NCBI GenBank assembly: GCA_044868295.1
Contig: JBIOWF010000327.1
Location: forward strand, 1-38,826
Direction of reading: 5' to 3'
DNA: 38,826 nt
Origin: JBIOWF01 sp044868295
Lineage (GTDB): Bacteria; Actinomycetota; Actinomycetes; Streptosporangiales; Streptosporangiaceae
Each line of letters begins with the position of its first letter. Position 1 is the first letter of the stretch. The position numbers were made by a program, and so were the translations under genes. Positions 1-7,587 of this stretch are shown here, piece by piece. The notes under the pieces were generated by a model. It was not told the origin of the DNA. It saw nothing but the letters and a program-made list of their open reading frames with translations, and did not search any database.

Positions 1-168
1 TGCCTGATCGACGAAGTGGCCGATCAGATGGTCGGCCAGTTCACCGAAGTGGTCGGCGGCGATCACCGCGTCGGAGAGCTGATCGAGCACGTCCGGGCGT
101 GCCTTCTTGATGCCTTCGATCAGGTCGTCGAGCCGTACGTGAGCCGTAATGGGAACGGGATTCGTCAT
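1..168 (-). CDS. Clp N-terminal-like regulatory protein, 5' part only
   Basis: The first 56 codons are present; the rest lies beyond the left edge. The visible peptide starts MTNPVPITAHVRLDDLIEGI and runs through a helical segment ending HLIGHFVDQA. This resembles the N-terminus of a small actinobacterial family annotated as Clp amino-terminal-domain proteins, in which this segment is followed by a helix-turn-helix; that assignment is from memory of the family. No Shine-Dalgarno lies before the ATG. A well-spaced promoter ends six bases upstream of it, so a leaderless transcript is likely. Two inverted repeats cover that promoter, which would fit autoregulation. Function is unproven. Confidence 0.6.
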   Translation of the reverse strand, partial: MTNPVPITAHVRLDDLIEGIKKARPDVLDQLSDAVIAADHFGELADHLIGHFVDQA

Positions 169-170
169 GC

Positions 171-215
171 GTCAACCATAAGTTGACGATCGACTCACGT
201 CAACCTTTCGTTGAC
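171..215 (-). promoter_or_regulatory. Leftward promoter covered by two GTCAAC-N5-GTTGAC operators
   Basis: Read on the minus strand, TTGACG (203-198), a 17-bp spacer and TATGGT (180-175) form a near-consensus promoter whose start would fall at the ATG of the leftward gene. Two perfect inverted repeats overlap it: GTCAAC-CATAA-GTTGAC at 171-187, over the -10 and start, and GTCAAC-CTTTC-GTTGAC at 199-215, over the -35. Their centres are 28 bp apart. The symmetry and placement are seen directly; binding by the adjacent gene product is inference. Confidence 0.65.
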
Positions 216-367
216 GATGGTTGGCAGGCGATGTGCACGGGGGGCGGCGTTCCGTATCCGTCTGGAAGACGCCCCAGCGCCCTGGCATATCGCTCAGCGG
301 ATCCCGCTGCCGGGCTACATCAACCACCGATGTCCTGCCTGTGGGCCGACAGGCTCCGTCAGGGTGG

Positions 368-976
368 TCAGATCCGTTCCAGATCTTGGAAGGATGTGTC
401 GATTTTTATTCCTTCGGGCAGCTCGGTGACGAGCATCCCCCTGTGTACGGCCGCCAGTTGGTAATTGCGGCCGCTCCAGTCCAGGCGGTATTCCTCAATT
501 GAGCCGACCCGGTCGCCTTCCATGACCACGATCAGATAGATGGGAATTCCCTGGGCGGCGTATTCAGCGCGCTTGTCGTTGAAGTCCACCTCGTCGTCGG
601 ACGAGGTGATCTCGATGGCCGCCAGCACGTCATCGGACCATAGCTTGGATCCAGGCTCTAGGCATCTCAGAATGCTGATGTCCGGACGCCGGAAGGTGAA
701 TTTCTTTCCCGATTGAGTCACATGCGGATTCCGATGCCGGTAGCGCATGTCGGTGTCCTGAAGGATGTCGATGCGCGGAATCGAAGGACGGACAGCCAGC
801 AGGGCGAAGGTCAGATTGCGGGACACTCGCTGATGGGCCGGAGTTGGGGACTCGCAGAACACAACGCGGCCGTCCACCACCTCGATCGTCTTGCAGACCC
901 CCTCGGGCAACGCCTCATACTCCGCCTCCGTGATCAGCAGGCTGGACGGTTCCGTCGCCCAGGCAGGGAGGGGCAC
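368..976 (-). CDS. Uma2 family (DUF820) putative PD-(D/E)XK nuclease
   Basis: A 202-residue protein of the Uma2/DUF820 family, which has a restriction-endonuclease-like fold and no firmly established role despite being common in actinobacteria and cyanobacteria. Family marks are LITEAEYEALPEG near the N-terminus, the conserved Asp in FRRPDISIL, and the beta strand LAAIEITSSDD carrying the Glu of the nuclease core, followed by DKRAEYAAQGIPIYLIV. The frame is open to an ATG at 1072, but the GTG at 976 is preferred: it has AAAGGAG six bases upstream and the family-typical start. It appears to be a single-gene unit. Confidence 0.8.
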   Translation of the reverse strand: MPLPAWATEPSSLLITEAEYEALPEGVCKTIEVVDGRVVFCESPTPAHQRVSRNLTFALLAVRPSIPRIDILQDTDMRYRHRNPHVTQSGKKFTFRRPDISILRCLEPGSKLWSDDVLAAIEITSSDDEVDFNDKRAEYAAQGIPIYLIVVMEGDRVGSIEEYRLDWSGRNYQLAAVHRGMLVTELPEGIKIDTSFQDLERI

Positions 977-1233
977 ATCGGGCTCCTTTGGATACAGTGC
1001 TTGGCCGGGATCGATCCTACTTGGCTGCTGTGCAGCGGTGCCGCTTGAGCGCCGTGGTCGTGGTGGCTTCAACGTCTCCGGCTATGGCATGCGCGGGCCA
1101 GGCGCGTGCGGAATAGGCCGTGATCGCGTCGTGGTAAGGATCAGGTCGGCTTCTGAGCACTCGCTCTTGATATCTGACCGCACGGCCCCTCCGCCGAGGC
1201 CGCGATCGGCTTGTTGTTCGACACCTATGTTTT
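977..1233. other. Intergenic stretch with no recognisable gene
   Basis: About 250 bp between the Uma2 gene and the 3' end of the leftward methyltransferase. One minus-strand reading frame is open through it, but it overlaps the methyltransferase 3' end out of frame and its translation (around LRSRPDPYHDAITAYSA) matches nothing I recognise. No convincing RNA, hairpin or promoter other than the Shine-Dalgarno of the Uma2 gene was seen. Confidence 0.5.
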
Positions 1234-1887
1234 CTATGTCTTCGCCTGTTTGCGGGCCAGGAGGTAGGCCTGCTGGGCTTTCTCGGTCTCGTCAGGTTCG
1301 CGCAGCAGTCGAGCTTGTACGGCAAGCCCGGCCTGGTCCAGCAGTTCGGCGACGTGGTCGGGCGACAACCGGTGGAAGTCGAGTGAAATCGTGTGGCCGA
1401 ACGCCTCCGCCAGGTGCAGTGGCTCGTCGCCGACCTGGAAGGCGAGCAGCAGAGGGGCGCCGGGGGCCAGCACCCGGTGGAACTCGTCGAACACTGTGGA
1501 CAGCGGCTCCGGTGGAATGTGGATGATCGAGTACCAGGCGACGATGCCGCCGAGGACTCCGTCCGCAAGGTCCAGGCGAGTCATCGAACCTTCCTCGAAC
1601 CGCAGCTCGGGGTGTGCTCGCCGGGCCTCGGCCACCATGGCCGGTGACAGGTCGACACCGAACGCCTCCACCCCCAGCGAGTGCAGGTACGCCGTCACGC
1701 GGCCGGGACCGCACCCGATATCGGCGACAGGTCCCACGTCGGATTGCCGTACCAGCTCGGCGAGAGCGCCCAGCATCGCCCGGTCCAGCGGCTTGGCGTC
1801 AAGAGCGGCGCGGAAGTGCTCGGCGTATTCGGGGGCGATGCTGTTGTAGGCCGCCCGGACAGTGGCCAGGTGGGCTGATTCGATCAT
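1234..1887 (-). CDS. Class I SAM-dependent methyltransferase
   Basis: A 217-residue methyltransferase of the Methyltransf_11/25 type. Motif I is VADIGCGPGRVTAYL (residues about 53-67), followed by the acidic ribose-binding position in GVEAFGVDLSPAMV and the post-I region FEEGSMTRLDLADG; motif IV is around GIVAWYSIIHIPPE. The frame is open upstream to 1983, but MIESAHLATVRAAYNSIAP is the natural family start. There is no clear Shine-Dalgarno in front of it, so the transcript may be leaderless. It is divergent from the monooxygenase operon. The substrate cannot be read from the sequence. Confidence 0.8.
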   Translation of the reverse strand: MIESAHLATVRAAYNSIAPEYAEHFRAALDAKPLDRAMLGALAELVRQSDVGPVADIGCGPGRVTAYLHSLGVEAFGVDLSPAMVAEARRAHPELRFEEGSMTRLDLADGVLGGIVAWYSIIHIPPEPLSTVFDEFHRVLAPGAPLLLAFQVGDEPLHLAEAFGHTISLDFHRLSPDHVAELLDQAGLAVQARLLREPDETEKAQQAYLLARKQAKT

Positions 1888-1967
1888 GGTCGATACAGTA
1901 GTCGGCCGAATCAGCCGTGACTGCTGCCCCTGATGGCCTGCGGTGGCATGAACCCGATTGAAGTGGA

Positions 1968-2017
1968 TTGAGCGATCGCTCAAAATGGCCTATGGTCCGG
2001 GTTGAGCAGTCGCTCAA
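1968..2017 (+). promoter_or_regulatory. Twin-palindrome operator-promoter of the monooxygenase operon
   Basis: A perfect 16-bp palindrome TTGAGCGATCGCTCAA (1968-1983) and a near copy TTGAGCAGTCGCTCAA (2002-2017) lie 34 bp apart. The first supplies a -35 (TTGAGC, 1968-1973) placed 17 bp before TATGGT (1991-1996). The second covers the predicted transcription start. This is the arrangement expected for a dimeric repressor of the TetR class. The third gene of the operon is a TetR, so autorepression is likely but inferred. Confidence 0.75.
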
Positions 2018-2033
2018 TCTGAAGGAGAAGGGG

Positions 2034-3293
2034 ATGACCAGGGGCACCGTTGTCGTCGTGGGTGGTGGGATCGGCGGGTTGGCCGCGGCGGTTGCGTTGC
2101 ACCGGCGGGGCTGGCGGGTTGAAGTGGTGGAACGCGCTGCGGAGTTCACCGAGATCGGGGCGGGCCTGTCGCTGTGGCCGAACGCGTTTCGCGCGCTTTC
2201 CGCGCTCGGCCTGGCCGAACGAGTGCGCACCCTCGGCGCAGTGGAAACCGGGGGAGGCATCCGTGACCGCAAGGGCCGCTGGCTGTCCCGAACGGACAAT
2301 GCCGAGATTGAACGGCGTTACGGCTGGCCGCTGGTTGTGGTGCACAGAGCGGACCTGGTGCGCGCGCTCGTCGAGGCGCTGCCGCCGGACGTGTTGCGGC
2401 CCGGCAGCGCGGTTCACGCCGTACGCGCTGAAGGCGACGACGTGGTGGTCGAGCACCAGGGTGGGATATTACGGGCGGATCTGGTCGTCGGAGCCGACGG
2501 ACTTGGCAGTGTTGTCCGCGGACAGCTGTGGCCGCATGCCAGTAGCCCGCGCTATGCCGGGCACACCGCGTGGCGCATGGTCACTGAGCCCCTCGCCGAA
2601 CCGCAGACCGAAGGCGCCGCGACCTGGGGCCGCGGCGAACGATTCGGATTCACGTCGTTGCCCGGCGGGCGGGTCTACTGTTTCGCGACCGCGACGGTGC
2701 CGACCGGCGGTGCCAGTCCGGACGGTGAGTATGCCGCCGTTCTGCGACGGTTCGGTGACTGGCCCGACCCGATCCCGGCGCTGCTGGCGTCGATATCCGA
2801 TGATCGAGTGCTCCGTCATGATGTGTATGACCTGCCGCCGCTGTCCACGTATGTGTCCGGAAGAGTCGCGTTGCTGGGGGACGCGGCGCACGCGATGACC
2901 CCGAGCCTGGGTCAAGGCGCATGCCAGGCCTTGGAGGACGCGGTCACTCTGGCCGCCTGCCTGGACACGGCCCCGGACGTCGGCGCGGCGCTGGCGGAAT
3001 ATGACCTGCTGCGGCGGCCACGAACCCAGGCGATCGTCCGCCGCTCCGCCCGGCTCGGGGCGGTGGGCCAATGGTCATGGGCGCCCGCGGCGCTGGTCCG
3101 CGATCTCGCCGCCCGGCTGACCCCTGAGTCGGCGACCCTGCGGTCCGTGGCGCCGATCCTCAACTGGGCGCCGCCGGAAACCACCGCGCCCGAAACCACC
3201 GCGCCCAAAACGACCAGGCCGGAAACCACCGGGCCGGAAACCACCGGGCCCGAAGCCACCGGGCCCGAAGCCACCGGTTCGGTGGTGCGCTGA
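2034..3293 (+). CDS. FAD-dependent aromatic-ring monooxygenase
   Basis: A 419-residue class A flavoprotein monooxygenase of the salicylate/6-hydroxynicotinate hydroxylase-like group. Evidence: the dinucleotide-binding GGGIGG (residues about 9-15), the NAD(P)H/FAD DG motif VVGADGLGSVVR, and the FAD ribityl-phosphate motif LLGDAAHAMTPSLGQGACQALEDA split around GDAAHAM. The start ATG is preceded by AAGGAG at ideal spacing. The C-terminus ends in a run of ETT(A/G)P repeats encoded by a 15-bp tandem repeat, unusual for the family and probably disordered. The codon at 2469-2471 is TTA, rare in high-GC actinomycetes. Its stop overlaps the next start by one base (TGATG). The substrate is unknown. Confidence 0.88.
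   Translation: MTRGTVVVVGGGIGGLAAAVALHRRGWRVEVVERAAEFTEIGAGLSLWPNAFRALSALGLAERVRTLGAVETGGGIRDRKGRWLSRTDNAEIERRYGWPLVVVHRADLVRALVEALPPDVLRPGSAVHAVRAEGDDVVVEHQGGILRADLVVGADGLGSVVRGQLWPHASSPRYAGHTAWRMVTEPLAEPQTEGAATWGRGERFGFTSLPGGRVYCFATATVPTGGASPDGEYAAVLRRFGDWPDPIPALLASISDDRVLRHDVYDLPPLSTYVSGRVALLGDAAHAMTPSLGQGACQALEDAVTLAACLDTAPDVGAALAEYDLLRRPRTQAIVRRSARLGAVGQWSWAPAALVRDLAARLTPESATLRSVAPILNWAPPETTAPETTAPKTTRPETTGPETTGPEATGPEATGSVVR
3177..3281 (+). repeat. 15-bp tandem repeat, seven units, coding (ETTGP)n
   Basis: Seven consecutive 15-bp units of the form GAAACCACCGGGCCC, with some drift (AAAACGACCAGGCCG, GAAGCCACCGGGCCC), at the 3' end of the monooxygenase gene. Each encodes E/K-T/A-T-A/G/R-P. 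The unit is a multiple of three, so copy-number slippage would change only tail length. Confidence 0.9.
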
Positions 3294-5080
3294 TGCCTGA
3301 CTGGACATATCACCCATTACGCGGCATCGCGGCGGCTCTGCTCGGCGTGCGCCGGTCGCAGCGGGCCGCGCTGCGTACTCTGGCCGCGATCGGGTCCATG
3401 CCTGGCGGTGGGCGACTGATCGCCCAGGGATTCGGACACCGTCACCCGCCGCAGGAGCATGCCGGCACGGTCCTCGGTGTCGCGGTGACGACGCGGCTCG
3501 GCGCGGCGGTGCCGCCCGGCGTGGCGCGCGACGCTGTGCGCGCGTTACCCCCGCTGGGTGCGGGGCTGATCGAAGTGTCGTCGGTGGGTTTGGCCGACGT
3601 CCCGGCGGTGCGCGAGGCCGCCGTCGGCCGGCGCGTCCCGTTGGTGGTGCATGCCGTCGGGCCGGACGCTTCGGCCGTGGTGACGGCGCTGTCGCCGTAC
3701 GTCGACGCGATCAGAACCGAACCCGACCCGAACGTGGTGCACCTGACTTCCGCGTCGGTGGCCGACGCCGCCAGCGCCCTCGCCGAACCGGCCACGGCGG
3801 TGCTGGCCACGCCCGCCGTGCTGGTGCGGGCCGGTCCGGGCTGGTTCGCGCGGGTGACCGAGGCCGCGACGCCCACTGATCCGGAGCCTCCCGAGCGTGG
3901 CGTCGGGCTCGACCCTCGACGATGGCCGGCATGGTGGTGGGGTCTGCTCGTCGGCATCGCCATGATCTGCATCGGCTTAGCGTCGGTCGCGATCACGCTT
4001 GGGCCGGTGCTGCTCTGGTACGACCGTGACTATCTGGGCATGGGAGTGGATCAGCTGCACGCGGTGAACCATCATCTGGTGCACTTCCTGCAACACGACC
4101 GGATCACCATGGCCGCCACGGCGGTGACGATCGGGATCCTCTACATCGGCCTGGCCGCCGGCGGTATGCGACGTGGCTGGCCGTGGGCTCGCGAGGCCTA
4201 CCTCATCTCCGGATGGATCGGCTTTCCCACCTTGTTCTACTTCCTGGGGTTCGGGTACGTGGAACCGTTGCACACCGCGGCCACCGCCGTCCTCTTTCCG
4301 ATGTTCCTCGCGGCCACCCGCCGCGGCCCGATTCGTCCCCGATGGATACTTCAGCCGGAGGGACCGGAGCGCGAGCGCCGCCGGGCGCTGGTCGGTCAAC
4401 TCCTGCTGGTGGTCACCGGAATCGGGCTGTTCGCCGGAGGCGTGGCGGTGTCGGTGGTGGGCGTCACCGGGGTATTCGTGTCCAGCGACCTGGACTTCCT
4501 GCAGACCGGCCGTGAGGCGCTGCAGGCCGCCAATCCACTGCTGCTGTCGTTCATCGCGCACGACCGGGCCGGTTTCGGTGGGGCGTTGATCGCCGCTGCC
4601 ACAGCGATCACGCTGCTCAGCGCGTGGGGGTGGCGGCGGGGTGAGTCGTGGGTCTGGTGGTCGCTGGCGGGGGCCGCGATCACCGGATTCCTCCCCGCGG
4701 TCGTCGTGCACGGCACGATCCACTACACCGACTTCGGTCATCTGCTGCCGGTGTACATCGGGATCGGCCTCACCGTGACGGCCCTGATCCTCGCGCGCCC
4801 CTATCTGTGCGCGATCCCGGTACGCCACAGCACCTACGGTGAGGACCATGGCCGACACCCGACAGCGACTGATCGACGGTGCGATCGAGACGATCCGGAC
4901 CCATGGCATCGCCAACACGTCCGCGCGGACGATCGCCGCCACGGCCGGTGCCAATCAGGCTCTGGTCTTCTACCACTTCGGCAGCGTGAACGAGCTGATC
5001 AAGGCGGCCTGCCTGGCGGCCACCCAAGCCCGGGTCGAGGCATTCCTGGCCCGGCTGGACGAGGTCACCAACCTCCGTGA
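3293..5080 (+). CDS. Degenerate DHODH-like domain fused to polytopic membrane domain
   Basis: As sequenced the frame codes 595 residues. Residues 1-190 echo class 2 dihydroorotate dehydrogenase (DWTYHPLRG, then GAGLIEVSSVGL where DHODH has GFGFVEVGT), but the barrel is cut short and the usual FMN and orotate residues are not seen. From about 211 on there are roughly eight hydrophobic helices (WWWGLLVGIAMICIGLASV, AYLISGWIGFPTLFYFLGF, LLPVYIGIGLTVTALILA among them), so the protein is a membrane protein. The last ~80 codons lie over the TetR gene in another frame and read as low-complexity Arg/Gly/His-rich sequence. A TGA at 4840-4842 in a different frame suggests the ancestral end near residue 516. 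Three TTA codons occur (3317, 3545, 3977). Function unknown. Confidence 0.7.
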   Translation: MPDWTYHPLRGIAAALLGVRRSQRAALRTLAAIGSMPGGGRLIAQGFGHRHPPQEHAGTVLGVAVTTRLGAAVPPGVARDAVRALPPLGAGLIEVSSVGLADVPAVREAAVGRRVPLVVHAVGPDASAVVTALSPYVDAIRTEPDPNVVHLTSASVADAASALAEPATAVLATPAVLVRAGPGWFARVTEAATPTDPEPPERGVGLDPRRWPAWWWGLLVGIAMICIGLASVAITLGPVLLWYDRDYLGMGVDQLHAVNHHLVHFLQHDRITMAATAVTIGILYIGLAAGGMRRGWPWAREAYLISGWIGFPTLFYFLGFGYVEPLHTAATAVLFPMFLAATRRGPIRPRWILQPEGPERERRRALVGQLLLVVTGIGLFAGGVAVSVVGVTGVFVSSDLDFLQTGREALQAANPLLLSFIAHDRAGFGGALIAAATAITLLSAWGWRRGESWVWWSLAGAAITGFLPAVVVHGTIHYTDFGHLLPVYIGIGLTVTALILARPYLCAIPVRHSTYGEDHGRHPTATDRRCDRDDPDPWHRQHVRADDRRHGRCQSGSGLLPLRQRERADQGGLPGGHPSPGRGIPGPAGRGHQPP

Positions 5081-5474
5081 GCTGTCGGCCGTGGGCCGTG
5101 AACTGCACGCCGAGGAGCGTGCGCTGGGCAATGTCATGGTGCTCGCCCAGATGCTGGCGGGCGCCCAGGCGGACCCTCAGCTCGCTGAAGCGACCGCAAC
5201 GGCGCTTCGACTGTGGATCACGCCGGTCGAGCAGGTACTCCAACGGCTGCTTGCCAGTAGCCCGCTGGCCGAGCTGCTCGACACCGCTGGGCTGGCACGC
5301 GCCATGTGCGCCGGGTTCATCGGCTTCGAGCTGTTCGAGGGTGTCGATCCCGATGGAGCCCAGGCGGCACTGGACGCGCTGGACCGACTGGCGACGCTCG
5401 TGGAGGTCGTGGACGATCTCGGCCCCGTGGCCCGCCGCGCGCTCAACCGCAAGCTCCGCAAGTCTTCGACGTAA
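4848..5474 (+). CDS. TetR/AcrR family transcriptional regulator
   Basis: A 208-residue TetR repressor. The N-terminal HTH is typical: RQRLIDGAIETIRTHGIAN, TSARTIAATAGANQALVFYHF, then GSVNELIKAA. The remaining ~150 residues form the variable helical ligand-binding domain. The ATG at 4848 follows GGTGAGG; a GTG at 4839 is in frame but less favoured. It is the third gene of the monooxygenase operon and overlaps the long reading frame of the membrane gene. The twin palindromes at 1968-2017 are the obvious candidate operator. No ligand can be inferred. Confidence 0.9.
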   Translation: MADTRQRLIDGAIETIRTHGIANTSARTIAATAGANQALVFYHFGSVNELIKAACLAATQARVEAFLARLDEVTNLRELSAVGRELHAEERALGNVMVLAQMLAGAQADPQLAEATATALRLWITPVEQVLQRLLASSPLAELLDTAGLARAMCAGFIGFELFEGVDPDGAQAALDALDRLATLVEVVDDLGPVARRALNRKLRKSST

Positions 5475-5599
5475 GGCGCTCAGCCGATCACGACCGCCGG
5501 ATGAAGCCTGCGACACCTGTCAGTGGATTCGTGGACCGACGATCCGCAGCCGCACCAGCGGAAGGTCTGCTCCAGCCGGGCCAGATGAGTGCCGATGAA

Positions 5600-5902
5600 C
5601 ACCCGATTTGGGGGCGCACGGTCACCCTGCTGGAGTACAAGAGCGCCGACCGGGGTGGGCAGGTCATCCGGGTTCCGGCGCCGGGCACCTCGCAGACCTG
5701 CCACCAGTGCGGTTACCGAGAGGCGGCCAACCGCGAGTCCCAGGCCGTGTTCGCGTGCAAGAACCCGCCTTGCGGCTGGACCGATAACGTCGATGTCAAC
5801 GCCGCCATCAACATCAACAACGCCGCCGGATCGGTGGTGTCAGGACGTGGAGACCTCGGGGTTACCCGGTCTGCGAAGCGTCAACCCCCGCGCGCCGCTT
5901 AG
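5600..5902 (+). pseudogene. 3' remnant of a TnpB (IS200/IS605-type) gene
   Basis: Only the last ~100 codons of a TnpB-like protein remain: WGRTVTLLEYKSADRGG, the zinc-finger CHQCG with its partner cysteines in FACKNPPCGW, and the last RuvC Asp in DNVDVNAAININNAAG. The N-terminal and first RuvC parts are absent, so it cannot be an active nuclease. The frame is open further upstream, but that part overlaps the TetR gene out of frame. The sequence differs from the intact TnpB at 32.5 kb (CHQCG...CKNPPCGW against CSACG...CRSCGY), so the two are not recent copies. Positions 5475-5599 hold nothing I recognise. Confidence 0.85.
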
Positions 5903-5921
5903 CACGTGCGACGGGAAGAAT

Positions 5922-5957
5922 CCCTGGCCTTCAGCTTCAGGCCAGGGAGGAGGTCAA
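5922..5957 (+). other. Right-end hairpin and GAGGAGGTCAA terminus of the TnpB remnant
   Basis: A perfect 9-bp stem CCCTGGCCT (5922-5930) / AGGCCAGGG (5939-5947) with an 8-nt loop is followed by AGGAGGTCAA. The intact element ends with a comparable hairpin and GAGGATGTCAA at 33704-33733. TCAA is the right cleavage site in the well-studied IS608, so 5954-5957 may be the exact element end. Those bases also form the stop codon of the leftward aldehyde dehydrogenase. Confidence 0.7.
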
Positions 5958-7489
5958 AGGAAGTTGACCCCTTGGGCGAGTGGCAGGTCGTCCGAGTAGT
6001 TCACGGTGTTGGTCGCGCGGCGCATGTACGCACGCCACGAGTCGGAGCCCGATTCACGGCCGCCGCCCGTTTCCTTCTCACCGCCGAATGCTCCACCGAT
6101 CTCCGCGCCGGAGGTTCCGATGTTGACGTTGGCGATGCCGCAGTCGGAGCCGTCGGCGGCGAGGAAGCGCTCGGCTTCCCGCTGGTTCTGCGTGAAAATG
6201 CTCGATGACAGGCCCTGGGGGACACCGTTCTGCAGGGCGATCGCTTCTTCCAGCGTGCGGTAGGTGAGCACGTAGAGGATAGGGGCGAACGTCTCCTCAC
6301 GGACGATGTCGGTCTGTGCGGGCATGCGGACGACCGCCGGGCGGACGTAGGCGGCCTCGGGGGCCTCCTGCTGGTAGAGGCGGTCGCCGCCGGTCAGAAG
6401 CTTGCCGCCGTCACTTTGGGCGGCGTCGAGCGCCTCGGACATCGCGGTGTATGCCGCGGTGTGGATGAGCGGGCCGACGAGGGTGGCGGAGTCGAAGGGG
6501 TTGCCCACGGGAAGTTGCCCGTAGGCGTGGACGATCTTTTCCAGGAGCCCGTCCACGACGTCCTCGTGAACGATCAGGCGGCGCAGGGTGGTGCAGCGCT
6601 GGCCGGCTGTCCCGGCGGCGGAGAAGACGATGCCGCGGACGGCGAGGTCGAGGTCCGCGGACGGGGCGACGATCGCGGCGTTGTTGCCGCCCAGCTCCAG
6701 CAGGCAGCGGCCGAACCGGGCCGCTACCCGTGGGCTCACCTCGCGTCCCATACGGACCGAACCGGTGGCGCTGACCAGAGCGACCCGAGGGTCGTCGACC
6801 AGGCGTTCGCCGGTCTCCCGGTGACCGAGCACCAGACGGTGCAGGGCGGCGGGCGCGTCGACGTCCGAGGCGGCCCGGGTGAGGAGCGCGTCGCAGGCCA
6901 GCGCGGTCAGCGGGGTCAGTTCGGAAGGCTTCCACACCACGGTGTCGCCGCACACGAGGGCGATGGCGGTGTTCCACGACCAGACGGCGGCGGGGAAGTT
7001 GAAGGCGGAGATCACGCCGACCACGCCCAGCGGGTGCCAGGCCTCGGAAAGGCGGTGGCCGGGGCGTTCGGAGGCCATGGTGCGACCGTAGAGCTGCCGG
7101 GAGAGCCCGACGGCGAAGTCGCAGATGTCGATCATCTCCTGCACTTCGCCGAGGGCTTCGGAGCGGATCTTGCCGGCCTCGATGGTGATCAGGTCGGCGA
7201 GGTGCTCCTTGTGTGTGGTGATGAGTTCGCCGAGCCTTTTGACGAGTGCGCCGCGCCGGGGCGCCGGGACGGTGCGCCACTGCTGGAAGGCGCGTTCGGC
7301 GTCGGTGATCGCCGCGTCGACCTGCTCGGGAGATGCGGCGGGCAGGTGGAAGAGGACGCCGCCGGTCAGCGGCGTACGCGACACGACCTCGCCGCCGTCC
7401 CCGGTCAGTTCGACGCCGCAGTGGCGCAGACTCTGCGTCGCCTGGGCCCGCAGGGTGTCGGTGTCGGGGAGCTGGGAGTTGCTGATCAC
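5954..7489 (-). CDS. Piperideine-6-carboxylate / aminoadipate-semialdehyde dehydrogenase (ALDH7)
   Basis: A 511-residue NAD-dependent aldehyde dehydrogenase of the ALDH7 (antiquitin, AmaB/Pcd) group, which oxidises L-2-aminoadipate-6-semialdehyde (in equilibrium with piperideine-6-carboxylate) to 2-aminoadipate. Visible: GVVGVISAFNFPAAVWSWN, VWKPSELTPL, the NAD site VSATGSVRMG, the general-base Glu in LELGGNNA, the nucleophile Cys in GTAGQRCTTLRR, and the ALDH7-typical C-terminal half with ANVNIGTSGAEIGGAFGGEK. The GTG start has GAGGAAG seven bases upstream. It lies 206 bp downstream of an HglS-type gene, which supports a role in lysine breakdown. The stop codon is shared with the end of a transposon remnant, so the native C-terminus could have been altered slightly. 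Confidence 0.85.
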   Translation of the reverse strand: MISNSQLPDTDTLRAQATQSLRHCGVELTGDGGEVVSRTPLTGGVLFHLPAASPEQVDAAITDAERAFQQWRTVPAPRRGALVKRLGELITTHKEHLADLITIEAGKIRSEALGEVQEMIDICDFAVGLSRQLYGRTMASERPGHRLSEAWHPLGVVGVISAFNFPAAVWSWNTAIALVCGDTVVWKPSELTPLTALACDALLTRAASDVDAPAALHRLVLGHRETGERLVDDPRVALVSATGSVRMGREVSPRVAARFGRCLLELGGNNAAIVAPSADLDLAVRGIVFSAAGTAGQRCTTLRRLIVHEDVVDGLLEKIVHAYGQLPVGNPFDSATLVGPLIHTAAYTAMSEALDAAQSDGGKLLTGGDRLYQQEAPEAAYVRPAVVRMPAQTDIVREETFAPILYVLTYRTLEEAIALQNGVPQGLSSSIFTQNQREAERFLAADGSDCGIANVNIGTSGAEIGGAFGGEKETGGGRESGSDSWRAYMRRATNTVNYSDDLPLAQGVNFL

Positions 7490-7587
7490 TGTCGAACTTC
7501 CTCGGGTGTCGGTGGACGCGGGTCGGCTGAGGGGCGGGGATTCGGGAGAGTCAGATCGGCCGTGTCGGCTGAGGGGCGGGCTTCGGA

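Noticed and set aside
1017..1568. Minus-strand frame over the methyltransferase 3' end
   Set aside because: Out of frame with the clear methyltransferase and without family features.
5480..5704. Minus-strand frame with WCGCGSSVHES and RLEQTF segments
   Set aside because: I could not link it to any family; it lies over the TnpB remnant and its 5' flank and is probably chance.
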